DNA of 64,000 nt from Chelydra serpentina (taxonomy: Eukaryota > Chordata > Testudines > Chelydridae). The stretch's first letter is position 1. Each line of letters begins with the position of its first letter. The notes below the pieces were generated by a model. That model saw only the letters and a program-made list of their open reading frames with translations, was not told where the DNA came from and made no database searches. This document shows positions 7,916 through 17,609 of this stretch, one piece after another. The position numbers were made by a program, and so were the translations under genes. Where the stretch lies: assembly GCA_037349315.1 (NCBI GenBank), contig JBAIAC010000026.1, positions 2,294,001 to 2,358,000 on the forward strand, read 5' to 3'.

Positions 7916-10786
7916 GTGGACCCAGGGGCGGAGAAGCTGCAGCTCGACCCTGGCAAAGAGGCGGTGACCTGGAGAAGGGCTGGCACACTTGGGGTTCGTC
8001 CTGGAAACCGTGGGGAGCTAAGAGCACACAGGCCTGTGGATCCACAGCAACTTGGGAGCAGTGACGTGATGGCGTATCGCCTTCTCCTTAAGAAGAGCAT
8101 TGTAACCCTGTGCAAAAAGAGAGGGATACCCATTGGAAAGCTCACTAAAGCCCAGTTAATCACGCGGCTGGAGGAAGATGACCATTCCAGGGAGCAGATT
8201 CCTGACCCCAATGGGGCTACAGCAGGATCTGGGAGCAGCTGGAGTGATAGCCTGGCATCCCCAAGAGTCTGGTCCCCAACCAGACGGGGGTCTTCACGAT
8301 CGGGTTCCCCAGCAGGGGATCGGAGACGGATGGGACTGGAGCTGAGTCCGAGAGAGCAAGAGGACGGTGAGAGACAGCAAGAGCCCGAGAAAGACCTACA
8401 GAAGAAGCAGCAGCGTGAACTTGCGGTGGTGGAACTGAGAGGCATAGGGGACTGGCCAGGGGTAAGTGGGGACAGATCCCGGGGTGCCAGCTCCGCAGGG
8501 AACCTCGATCCTAAATTGCTGCCCCTGGTTAAGGAGGGTGGGGATGTGGAGGCCCACCTCACTGCCTTGGAGCAGGCTGGTGATTGGAACCAGGGAGACC
8601 CTGCGGAAAAGCCCCGGGATCTAACCCCCTTGCTGGGTCCCAAGGCCATAAACTCCACCAGCCAGAAGGGTGGGATGGTGGACGGATTTCCACTCCTGGC
8701 CCTGGACTCAAGCCCTATGGACCCCCAGTGGAAGCGGAAGCTGATGGTCAATGGAGAGACATTCGGGGGGTGGCAAGACCCCGGGACAGAGAGAATTGTG
8801 GTCAGGCCCCGGGTGGTGCACCCCCACCAGCTGCTGGGGGGCTGTGTGACCTGGGTGAGGGTCCCAGGGACGGACCCATTCGCCCTGCCTATGGCCCAGA
8901 TCCCTGTGCAGACCCAGGAGGGGTCGGGCTGGCTGGTGGTTGGGGGTCTCCAGGATATCAGCGGTGAGGTGCTGTTGGGGGGTGACTGTGTATCTTTGGG
9001 ACAGGATCCAGGCCCTATAACGGCTGAGGATTTGAATTTGAACTCAGGAAACCAATTGGCTAAGAGGGAAATGGTCAGTGAAAATGCAAATGACCTGGCT
9101 GGCAGTGGGGAGGAGCTGCCAGGCTCCGGTTACCTGCCTGCCTGTAACCAGACCCCTAGGGCGGGGTGGGTCAGAGAGATGCTCCCCACCCCCCTGCACA
9201 CTGGAGAGGTGGCTCACGCTGGCTCTGATGCTGTTACCAAAGCAGCGAGCTCGCTGCCTGGCCCCACAGGGACAGCCAGGGCAGCGCTGAGCCCGGGGGG
9301 AGCAGAGACCCCAGCTGAGTGGGGGAACACACAGGCAGGGCAGGACGGCTGCCAACCAGGCTTGCCTGGTCCAGAGGTGCTGCCGGGAAGTGATTCCACG
9401 GCAGGGAGGGAGCCACCAGGGACAGGGCTCAGTGGGGCGGTGACCCCAGGCCTGGCCAGTGAGCTGCAGAGGGATCCCGCTTTGGAGAAGCTAAGGGAAC
9501 TTGCTGGCCACAGTGCTGCAAACCCCCTTGGGGAAGACTGCAGAGACAGATCCCTGTGGGAGAAATGTGGGGTCCGGCACAGTTGGGCCTCAGCATATCA
9601 TCCCCAGTGCAATGGGCTGGTGGAGAGAGTTCAGGGGACCGTGAGGCTGATGCTGAAGACTTGCATCAATCAGCATCCACAGGACTGGGACAAGTACCTG
9701 CCCCACCGATGGCACAAGGAAGTGCCCCAGGAATCACCAGGGGGCTTCCCTTTCGAGCTGTGGTATGGGAGGAGAGTAAGGGGACCCCTAGAACCGGCAA
9801 GGGACAATTGGGAGGAGAATGGGGAAGACCCCGTGATGGATCTCTCCCCTGAGATGGGAGCCCATCCTTCCATCAGGTGTCCCCCAGTCAGAGTAACTGG
9901 GAAAAGAGCCCAGAACCTGGAGAGAGAGGCCAAGGACAGGCTGGCTTTAGAGGTGAACCAGTCATTCAACAGCCCAGGGCTGGCCAAGGTGGAGACGATC
10001 AGAGTTTGGCCTGTTCCCCAGACCAAGAAACAGGTCCAGGCCTTTAGCGGGATGGTGGGGTACTACCAGAGGTTTGTACCCCCCTTTAGCTCCCTAGCTG
10101 CTCCCATCACAGAGCTAGGTAAGAAGGGGAAGCCAGACGAGGCAGTCTGGACCGAGCAGGGCCAGAGGACTCTCTGTGCGCTGAAGGAGGCTCTAATCCA
10201 GGGCCCAATAGATCGAGTAAACCCAGACCGGGCCAAGCCCTGTACAGTGTTCACCGAAGCCTCAGACACAGGGCTGGGCGCGGTGCTGATGCAGGCCTAT
10301 GCGAAGGGGGAGAGACACCCCATCGGGTATCTGAGCAAGGAGCGGCTGCCCTGGAGGCAGAACGGTCAGGCCATAGAGAAGGAATGCCTGGCCATGGGGC
10401 AGGCCCTTAAGAAGCAGCAGCCGGATCTATTTGGGTGGCGCTTTACGGGGTATGGTCACCATTCCGCCCCAACGTGGCTGCATCCAGGAAAAGGGGCCGA
10501 TGCCGAGCGGCTGGTGACAGAGACACGTGGGCAGAGAGGGGACCAGATCAAGAGGGAGGCTCTTAACCAAGAGAGCCCGAATTACAGCCCTCCAGACTGG
10601 AGCGCTGGGAAAAGACCTGATCTCAGCTTGAACCCCAGGGGTTTTGGGATGGGAAAAGGGCACGGGCCGCATAAACCTTCCCACATGCGGCCTGCGGGTG
10701 CCATCCAGCCACCCCACCTAAGGGAGCTCGTCGAACTGGAACGGCCTGGTGTGACCAGGTTCGAACTTCCCCCGGTCACTTGCTAA
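7916..10786 (+). CDS. Domain-permuted gypsy ORF, copy 3 (integrase deleted in frame)
   Basis: 956 codons, with the family start ATG at 8069. It is identical in plan to copy 2 up to about 9550. A 408-bp in-frame deletion, bounded in copy 2 by the 7-mer TGTGGGA at 5362 and 5770, removes the first two Asp motifs of the integrase, leaving only the NGLVERVQGT part. Downstream of the junction it carries many substitutions not seen in copies 1 and 2. Its C-terminus reads in another frame and ends ...RFELPPVTC. It cannot encode a working integrase, yet the frame stays open for its whole length. Confidence 0.85.
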   Translation: MDPGAEKLQLDPGKEAVTWRRAGTLGVRPGNRGELRAHRPVDPQQLGSSDVMAYRLLLKKSIVTLCKKRGIPIGKLTKAQLITRLEEDDHSREQIPDPNGATAGSGSSWSDSLASPRVWSPTRRGSSRSGSPAGDRRRMGLELSPREQEDGERQQEPEKDLQKKQQRELAVVELRGIGDWPGVSGDRSRGASSAGNLDPKLLPLVKEGGDVEAHLTALEQAGDWNQGDPAEKPRDLTPLLGPKAINSTSQKGGMVDGFPLLALDSSPMDPQWKRKLMVNGETFGGWQDPGTERIVVRPRVVHPHQLLGGCVTWVRVPGTDPFALPMAQIPVQTQEGSGWLVVGGLQDISGEVLLGGDCVSLGQDPGPITAEDLNLNSGNQLAKREMVSENANDLAGSGEELPGSGYLPACNQTPRAGWVREMLPTPLHTGEVAHAGSDAVTKAASSLPGPTGTARAALSPGGAETPAEWGNTQAGQDGCQPGLPGPEVLPGSDSTAGREPPGTGLSGAVTPGLASELQRDPALEKLRELAGHSAANPLGEDCRDRSLWEKCGVRHSWASAYHPQCNGLVERVQGTVRLMLKTCINQHPQDWDKYLPHRWHKEVPQESPGGFPFELWYGRRVRGPLEPARDNWEENGEDPVMDLSPEMGAHPSIRCPPVRVTGKRAQNLEREAKDRLALEVNQSFNSPGLAKVETIRVWPVPQTKKQVQAFSGMVGYYQRFVPPFSSLAAPITELGKKGKPDEAVWTEQGQRTLCALKEALIQGPIDRVNPDRAKPCTVFTEASDTGLGAVLMQAYAKGERHPIGYLSKERLPWRQNGQAIEKECLAMGQALKKQQPDLFGWRFTGYGHHSAPTWLHPGKGADAERLVTETRGQRGDQIKREALNQESPNYSPPDWSAGKRPDLSLNPRGFGMGKGHGPHKPSHMRPAGAIQPPHLRELVELERPGVTRFELPPVTC

Positions 10787-10824
10787 AGTGACCCCGCTCA
10801 GTTCGTTCTCGAAGGGGGGAGAGA

Positions 10825-11390
10825 TGTGACGAACAAGGACTGTCGTTAAGGTTTCCCTGAGTACTGTGTGAGTGCCTCAGTTTCCCCTATGCGGTGCTTG
10901 AGTATCTAGGTGGTGGGACAACGGTGCATGATTGTTACAAAGCCCTAGAAGGCAGAGGCCTGGACACAGAGAATGGCTCTGTCTCCTGGCAACAGATGGC
11001 CCGGCCCCTTCCCCGGCAAAGGTGAGAGCTGAAGGTGGGGGAACAAAGGGATCAGGTGACCTCCTGGCCCGGGAAGCAGACAAAGGCGGAGGAGGGGCTG
11101 GAGAGTTGGGAGTTGGAAGCTGGCTGGGCAAGAGGGGGGAGAGGGAGACAGGGTCTGGCCTCCCGGCCCTTTTGGAGCTGTGGGGCGAAATGCAGGGAGC
11201 CCCAAGCTGGGGTCTAAGCTCCCTGCCCCCTGGAAGGACCCGACTGAGGGGTCTTGGATGTACTGACAAGCTCTGGTTGGACTGTGTTCCTGGCATCTCT
11301 AATAAACCTTCTGTTCTACTGGCTGGCTGAGACTCCTAGTGAATCCGGGGAAGAGGGGTGCAGGGCCGGACTCCCCTATACTCCGTGACA
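10825..11390 (+). repeat. Gypsy-type LTR, copy 3 (566 bp, diverged)
   Basis: Same ends and AATAAA as the other LTRs but roughly 25-30 differences from them, concentrated at 11104-11160 (estimate by eye). No PBS follows; host or other DNA starts at 11391. It is probably the 3' LTR of the founding insertion, with the two more similar units added later. Confidence 0.88.
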
Positions 11391-12371
11391 ACAACCACTG
11401 AGGTTTGCTCTGTGAGAGCCAGGTTGGGTCTCTGCAGTCCCCTGTGGGCTGCTCCAGAGAACAGGCATCTCCGGTCCATGCTACTCCCTGCTACCCGCAT
11501 TGGACGCTTAGGTCCAGATTTCTCATGGTATGTAGGTATTCCTCTGCTCCGTGTTGCAAGGTCTGCGTCCTGCTATTTGGGTGTTGCAACGTCTAACTGA
11601 TTTAGGAGCCTAAATGTCACTTTCAAAAGGGAGGGGATTTACAGTCCTAAGTGCCTAAATCCCTTTTGGAAATGAGATGTAGACTCCTTGGTCAGCTAAG
11701 CATTGCCACATTGACTGCAGTGATGTCAAACTACGTATAAAAAGCTGGGCCTGAACAACTGGCTAAATCCCATTTCCAGCACTGAGGTAGGTACTTCGGC
11801 ACCCAAGTCCCATGGACTGTCAGCGACAAGCTGGTAATGCTGGGCATTTAAAGGATAAATCGCTTGCTCTCTGGGCTCCAATAAGAAGCTCATGAAATAC
11901 CGTGAAATCCAAACATCCAGCATATGGACTGAAACGGAACAATGGGTTTTAATTAAACTCCTGTTTCTCTTTATTCCACTGCACAAAGTCTGTAATTAGA
12001 GGGGCCTGTCTCTAATTTACTATTTTATAATAGCCTACCTTGAGATTCTCCTTTCTCTGAAGCCAGTTTTACCCCAGTGTAACTCCACTACCGTACAGAG
12101 TCACTCCTGATCTACCCTGGGATAAGGGGAGAATCAGACCCCTCCCTGGGATCCATCTTTCTATCGATAGAGTTCTCTTTCCTGTGTGCAGCTCTCTGGG
12201 GGTACTGGCAGACAGGCATCCCAGTGGTATTTCGGAGCGAGTCCCAAGCACCCGACTGTCCTGTTTTTAAAGACACCTCAGTCCTGTAGCCATCTGGTGC
12301 CTAACAAAGGCAAATTCATGTGCTGTTCCAAAGCGGGTTATGGTCTCTCGAGCCAACTCTTTACCTCTGGG
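11391..12371. other. No gene seen; traces of old repeats
   Basis: No convincing coding sequence. The stretch near 11600-11690 contains an AAGTGCCTAAATCCC core that recurs inverted near 28548-28562, so both are copies of an old dispersed element. Around 12065-12140 there is an eroded inverted-repeat-like segment (GTGTAACTCCACT ... GAGAATCAGACCC) of the kind found in old amniote MITEs. Confidence 0.4.
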
Positions 12372-13364
12372 CAGGGCCGTGCAACCACTAGGCAAACGAG
12401 GCAGTGGTCTAGGGCGCCAAGTGGTTGGGGGCGCCGAGCCTCAGCTATGGAGGAGCTGGCGCAGTGCAAAGGGGGCAGCAGCCCTGCAAAGGCGCTAGCG
12501 AGGAGCAGCCGCGCCCCCGCCCCTCCTGCCCAGGCTGCGGCCCGGTGCCCCCCCCCGGGGGCTCCTGCAGGAGATGCATGCGGACGCCAGCCCCCGTGCA
12601 CCCTGCAGCTCCACCCTCGCCATGCTTGGGCTCTGCGGCTCCCGGGCATGCTCCGGGAGGGGCAGCGGCAGCGGCTCACACTCCCGGGAGCTGCAGAGCT
12701 GGAGCATGGTGAGGGGTACCTGGGGGGGCGCCCTGGGGCCGCTGCCCGCATGCATCAGCTGCAGGAGCCCCCGGGGGGGCGCCGGGCCACAGCCCGGGCA
12801 GGCACGCCCCCGGCTCCCCCCTCACCGCGCTCGGGGTCTGCAGCTCCGGGGAGTGTGAGCCGCTGCTGCCCCTCCCGCTGCCTCAGCACTCTGCGGGGGA
12901 GGGGCTGTGCGCCCCGCAGCGTGTTGGCTCCACGTGGAGCCAGCGGCCTGGGCATGGTCAGGGGAGTCCCGGGGGGCAGTCAGGGAGCAGGGGGGCTGGA
13001 AGGGTCAGGAGTTCTGGGGGGGCCTGTCAAGGGGTGTGGGTGTGGAGAGGGATCGGAGCAGTCAGGGGACAGGGAGTGGTTGGATGGGGCGTGGGAGTCC
13101 CAGGGGTCTGTCTGGGGGCGGGGGTGTGGATAAGGGTTGGGGCAGTCAGGGGACAGGTAGGGGGTAGGGTTCTAGGGGGGCAGTTAGGGTGGGTGGGGTC
13201 TCAGGAGGAGGCAGTCAGGGTACAAGGAACAAGGAGGCTTAGGTAGGGGGTTGGGTTCTGGGGGGCAGTCAGGGGCGGGGGTCCCAGGAGGGGGAAATCA
13301 GGGGACAAGGAGCGTGGGGGGGGGGGGTTGGGGATTCTAGGCATCTAGGCCAGCCTGCTGCGCT
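12372..13364 (+). mobile_element. GC-rich hAT-like element with G-rich repeat interior
   Basis: Begins CAGGGCCGTGCAACC, close to the termini of the elements at 33706 (proved by an 8-bp target duplication), 21205 and 44227. An inner TCTAGGGCGCC motif follows. From about 12950 to 13345 the interior is an irregular G-rich minisatellite built on GGGGCAGTCAGGG-like units. No matching 3' terminus was found; it runs into a CR1. The apparent reading frames here are composition artefacts. Confidence 0.5.
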
Positions 13365-13745
13365 GAGGCAGGACCGTTAAACCTAGACCAGCCCTGACGG
13401 GTTTGTCCAGCATGTTCTTAAACCTCCAGCGATGGGGATTTCACCACTTCCCTTGGGAGCCTGGTCCAGAACTTAACTACCCTGAGAGTTCGAAACATTT
13501 TCTAATATCTAACCTACATCTCCCTGGCTGCAGATTAAGCCTATCACTTCAGTGGAGCTGGAGAGCAATTGATCACCGTCCTCTTTGTACCAGCCCTTAA
13601 CACATTTGAAAATTGTTCTCAGGTCCCCCCAGTCTGCTTTTCTCCGACTAAACATGCCCCGTTCTTTTAAACCCTGCCTCAGGTCAGGTTTTCTGAACCT
13701 TTTCTCATTTCTGTTGCTCTCCTCTGGACTCTCTCTAGTTTGCTG
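13365..13745 (-). mobile_element. CR1 LINE fragment (old)
   Basis: Minus-strand CR1 3' region, recognised by the succession of conserved blocks such as AACCTCCAGCGATGGGGATT, TAATATCTAACCTACATC and CTCCTCTGGACTCTCTC. It is more eroded than the CR1 at 52777. Truncated at the 5' end as usual for CR1. Confidence 0.75.
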
Positions 13746-14203
13746 CTAGCTGAGGAGGGCGAGGAACAATGGTGGGCAAGCCTCTACTCCACTCTGGCTC
13801 CATGGCCCCCTGGGGATACCAGCTGGCAGCTCCTCCACAGAGCCAGGAGCATGAGCGCGCGCCTGGCATGGGTCATGAACTCCCGACACCTCCCCCTTCT
13901 GCAGTAAGTGGGTGAAGCTTTCCCTGGGGGAGGCTAGCTCCCTGTGCTGCCTCTTCACCCCTGGAGCCGCCCACACTCCATCCCCACCCCAGGTCAGCCC
14001 CCCCACCGCTCCCCGTGTCCCTCCTCACCCCCCCCACCTGCCCCATCCTTCCTCACTCCCCCGCTCGCCTGTCCACCGCTGGGAGGGAGGCGGGGAGGGG
14101 GGAGAAGCAGAGCAGCGGCGCCTTGGGGGAGGAGGCGGAGCGGAGGTGAGCTGGGGCGGGGGGGGGGTGCGGGGAAGGCCGTAGGAAGCGGAGGTGAGCT
14201 GGC
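13746..14203. other. Low-complexity C-rich / G-rich stretch, no gene
   Basis: Runs of CCCCACC and GGGGAGG dominate 13980-14200, producing overlapping frames on both strands. No conserved protein was recognised. Confidence 0.4.
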
Positions 14204-14327
14204 GGGTGTGGGGGAGGGAGTGCAGAGGAACTGCTCCCTGCCCCAGCTCACCTCCGCTCTGCCTCCACCAATTTTTCCCCATGGGTGCTCCAACCCTGCC
14301 GGAGCACCCACAGACTCGGCGCCTATG
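14204..14327 (-). repeat. Copy of the GTGGGTGCTCC repeat family
   Basis: In reverse complement this reads GCGCCGAGTCTGTGGGTGCTCC followed by GGGGAAAAATTGGTGG, matching the start of the plus-strand copy at 20596. The boundary on the low-coordinate side is approximate. Confidence 0.55.
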
Positions 14328-14808
14328 CCTCTGGGCCGTGTCCACTAACTCCTTGGACACCTTTGAGGAGCGGTGGGTGCCATCCAGGGTTCTCTGCTCA
14401 GTGTCCAACTCTAAATCCCTGATGCTTTACCTCTGACCTCACCACGCTCCTCTTTTTTCCTTTGTTGTCCCCAGAAATCCATTGTAGCCTGGGATGGGTG
14501 GTTCCTCCCGCTTACTCGAGGGGGAGGCCTAGCTCCGCCTGCCCCAGTACTACCTCACCCTGCTCCAGCCCCAGAGCAGGTCCCTCCCGAACACGGAGGA
14601 GTCCTGTGCAAAGAGGGAGTCTGCACTAGTGTAATTACACGGTGTACCGTAATGCCTGTGCAAGGGGGCCAAGGGTGAGTTTCCTGAATGGTTAGATGCA
14701 GGGTTTTTGCTCAGGCCCCGCTCAGCGGCCCCAGCTGGTCTGTAGCTCAGCACAGGCTGGCAGAGACTGAGTTTGTCCTGAGCATATATTGGTGCATTGC
14801 TCTGTGCT

Positions 14809-15319
14809 GACCCAGACATGGCTGCAAGGACCGTTGCTACCAGAAAGCAGCAGTTCATTCCAGGGGTGCAGGCCAGCTAAGCAGCCTCCCTCCAGCTTTC
14901 CTTATGAACACGAATGCAAGCCCAAAGGCAGCTCTCAGATGAGACTGGCTCCGATTACTTAGCAGCAAGTGCACAGTGTTGGAGCAGTGCCAATAACAAC
15001 GCCAGATGTTATGTAATTCCTGACCTGTCCTCGTGCTCCCTCTGGGTCCCGGCAGGTGGCAAAGACCCACTGTGGTGGGTTTGATTTCCCCAGCAGCTGC
15101 TTCACCAGCTCCAGCCCAATTCCCCGATTGGATCCGGTCACCAGAACGCTGCGGACATTGAGCCCTGCCATGCTCCCTCAGCTGTCACGGGCCCTGTTCT
15201 GTAGGCGTGTGCTCAGGAATTAGGAAACCTCCCCTGGGTTCCCTCCTACTCGCCCTTTGTGTATTTCCCCTAGTGGCTGCAGCTAAAATGCACTCGTCCG
15301 TGGTGATTTCATGTGGATT
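14809..15319 (-). repeat. 511-bp tandem duplication, copy A
   Basis: 511-bp segment repeated immediately at 15320-15830 with very few differences. It contains an SDR first exon on the minus strand plus its upstream and intronic flanks. The junction reads ...GTGGATTGACCCAGACATGG; the second copy leaves the repeat at GTGGATTTACC. Confidence 0.9.
15025..15171 (-). pseudogene. Orphan SDR exon 1 (sniffer/C-factor-like), copy A
   Basis: A 49-codon exon, exactly the length of exon 1 of the complete gene at 32745, starting with ATG at 15171 and ending at CAG before a GT donor (GTCAGG). It encodes [13 protein letters not shown] with the SDR cofactor-binding TGxxxGIG (TGSNRGIG) and the CRDPEGAR end. 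No exons 2-6 were found between here and 1, so it is either the detached first exon of a paralogue or the start of a gene continuing beyond the window. Reading frame and splice donor are intact, so transcription is possible. Confidence 0.75.
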
Positions 15320-15830
15320 GACCCAGACATGGCTGCAAGGACCGTTGCTACCAGAAAGCAGCAGTTCATTCCAGGGGTGCAGGCCAGCTAAGCAGCCTCC
15401 CTCCAGCTTTCCTTATGAACACGAATGCAAGCCCAAAGGCAGCTCTCAGATGAGACTGGCTCCGATTACTTAGCAGCAAGTGCACAGTGTTGGAGCAGTG
15501 CCAATAACAACGCCAGATGTTATGTAATTCCTGACCTGTCCTCGTGCTCCCTCTGGGTCCCGGCAGGTAGCAAAGACCCACTGTGGTGGGTTTGATTTCC
15601 CCAGCAGCTGCTTCACCAGCTCCAGCCCAATTCCCCGATTGGATCCGGTCACCAGAACGCTGCGGACATTGAGCCCTGCCATGCTCCCTCAGCTGTCACG
15701 GGCCCTGTTCTGTAGGCGTGTGCTCAGGAATTAGGAAACCTCCCCTGGGTTCCCTCCTACTCGCCCTTTGTGTATTTCCCCTAGTGGCTGCAGCTAAAAT
15801 GCACTCGTCCGTGGTGATTTCATGTGGATT
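15320..15830 (-). repeat. 511-bp tandem duplication, copy B
   Basis: Second copy of the unit at 14809-15319. Confidence 0.9.
15536..15682 (-). pseudogene. Orphan SDR exon 1, copy B
   Basis: Same 147-bp exon, offset 511 bp from copy A. The one exon difference I noticed (near 15567) is synonymous (Ala codon). ATG, TGSNRGIG motif and GT donor are kept. A transcript starting upstream could in principle use either copy. Confidence 0.75.
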
Positions 15831-16817
15831 TACCGGTATTTTCCAGTCAGGCCAGAGCAGCACAGGAGGAAGGCATGTTTTCTCTGAAAGATAAATCAAC
15901 TCCTATTTATCCTAGAGTGAAGCAGTCCAAGTGTCTTGCTTTCTAAAAGGTAGGTAGTGAGGGCTCGTTACGTTTCTTCTGGCTGAAGAAATGAATTGCA
16001 TTTGTAAAGGATGTTGTAATTTGAGGTATCCAGGTTCCGTTGTTTTACACACATTCATTTCACAGATCCCTGGACTCCCTGCTCCCTTTCCCCAAACTTT
16101 CTACCTGCGGACACATGTATCTGCAAGTCACTGTTGGCCAGAACAATACTATCAACCCTGCCAGGTGTGTCTTTATCTGCTTCTCCTTCAGCCTCAACAG
16201 CAAATAGTGAACTGCCATGCAAATTAAAGGATTAATTGGGGTTCTATTATCTAAATGGCTAAAGAACCAGTTAATTGCTCTCCAGGGGTAGGAAGTAACT
16301 TAATAGCTGTAACTAGTGTAGATTCAGTATTACTATCAAGAACTTTATATACAACAGCAGGTGGGATTTTTCTGAACAGGGAAATTATATTTTCAGGCAC
16401 AGTGCGTGAAAACACTCATGTCCCATTGGAGCAGACCTGGCTCCATTTACACATATAATGGGTACTGCATGGACCGATTACAGAACATAAACCTACGGTA
16501 GGAAGTGGTGTTTCATTTGGGAAAACATTTTCCTGGGAGGGGAAAAATCGCTCTGTTGCCAGTTCTTGATTGATGGGAATAGAATTTTATCCCTATACTG
16601 AAAGGGCAGGGAATAGTGCTCATAGTTTGAAACAAGGGGAAGTTGATTAGCTTTACACATTTTGTAAAACCTAAATAAGGAATTAGACGTTCCTGGTTTT
16701 GGACAGAGAGAAAAGCAAAACAATCACATTTCTTCTCTATTTACTATGGCCCTGACCCTGCAAATATTTGTACCCATGAGCTATTTCATGGGAAGAGAAG
16801 ATTTTTTTAGAATGTAA
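15831..16817. other. No gene seen
   Basis: AT-richer, apparently unique DNA. Only short frames without recognisable motifs. No signal I can support. Confidence 0.4.
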
Positions 16818-16921
16818 GGGCCTGATCCTAGGACTATACCCACGAGGAGACCCACTGAGTCAAAGCAATTACTCCTAGGAGTAAAGTTACCCCAGTGCGT
16901 AAGTGTTTACAGGATCAGTCC
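16818..16921. mobile_element. Old short inverted-repeat element
   Basis: Flanked by inverted GGGCCTGATCCT and AGGATCAGTCC with about 80 bp between, resembling a very old, eroded MITE common in amniote genomes. No target duplication could be fixed. Confidence 0.45.
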
Positions 16922-16943
16922 GTAACTGCCTTCATCTCTCTTA

Positions 16944-17229
16944 GCCCAGGTCTACACTAACCCCCCCTGTCGAACTAAGATACGCAACTTCAGCTACGTT
17001 AATAACGTAGCTGAAGTCGAAGTACCTTAGTTCGAACTTACCTGTGGTCCAGACGCGGCGCGCAGGCTCCCCCGTCGACTCCGCCTGCTCCGTTCGTGGA
17101 GCAGGATTACCAGCGTCGACGAGGGAGCACTTCCTGGTTCGATTTATCGCGTCTTGACAAGACGCGATAAATCGAACCCAGAACATCGATCCCGCACCTC
17201 CGACGCAATGGGTAAGTATAGACATACCC
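16944..17229. mobile_element. PIF/Harbinger-like MITE with two large palindromes, copy 1
   Basis: 286 bp flanked by TTA (16941-16943 and 17230-17232), the 3-bp duplication typical of PIF/Harbinger. Imperfect terminal inverted repeats: GCCCAGGTCTACACT at one end, complement of AGTATAGACATACCC at the other. Inside are two long self-complementary blocks, 16971-17034 and 17136-17178, the latter a 43-nt near-perfect hairpin. CpG-rich between them (ACGCGGCGCGCAGG). The same structure recurs at 29994. Confidence 0.8.
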
Positions 17230-17436
17230 TTAGGTCTTGTATTATACTACAAATAGATTAACATTAAAGAGACCTTAGGTCTAAAAAATACACCCCCAAT
17301 TGTGTTTTTCTCTATTAGAAGTGATTTTGAAGACAATGCGGTTTAAAGGTCACTATGGAGATTTTTTTAGATGTTTACTGCATAAGCAGTGAGAGGAAGG
17401 AATCTAAGACAGATATCCACACCCCTCCAACTGAAC

Positions 17437-17609
17437 ATAGAATCATAGAATATCAGGGTTGGAAGGGACCTTAGGCAGTCATCTAGTCCAACCCCCTGCT
17501 CAAAGCAGGACCAATCCCCCATTTTTGCCCCATATCCCCCTCAAGGATTGAACGCACAACCCTGGGTTTAGCAGGCCAATGCTCAAACCACTGAGCTATC
17601 CCTCCATCC
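17437..17609 (-). mobile_element. Tortoise Pol III SINE
   Basis: Minus-strand copy: tRNA-like head with A box (TAGCTCAGTGGTTTGAGC in sense) and B box (GGTTGTGCGTTCAATCC), and the CR1-type tail ending GGTTGGAAGGGACC complement and TATGATTCTAT. It shares its 3' tail with CR1, whose enzyme is thought to mobilise it. Confidence 0.9.

Larger units (their letters stand above)
1..11390 (+). mobile_element. Tandem array of a Ty3/gypsy-type LTR retrotransposon (3 internal regions, 3 LTRs)
   Basis: Unit of 4193 bp (LTR 566 bp plus internal 3627 bp) repeated head to tail, with neighbouring units sharing an LTR. Order seen: internal 1 (cut by the window start) 1-2847, LTR 2848-3413, internal 2 3414-7040, LTR 7041-7606, internal 3 7607-10824, LTR 10825-11390. 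Copies 1 and 2 differ at only a few positions. The third internal region is 3218 bp because of an in-frame 408-bp deletion; its 3' part and its LTR are clearly more diverged. Such LTR-internal-LTR-internal-LTR arrays are expected from unequal LTR-LTR recombination. The 5' flank and target duplication lie outside the window. An assembly artefact cannot be excluded, but the private differences of each copy argue for real copies. Confidence 0.9.

Noticed and set aside
12186..13133. 315-codon plus-strand frame and overlapping frames
   Set aside because: GC-rich repeat composition without motifs; crosses the terminus of a mobile element.
16941..17225. 94-codon minus-strand frame
   Set aside because: Lies wholly inside a non-coding palindromic MITE.
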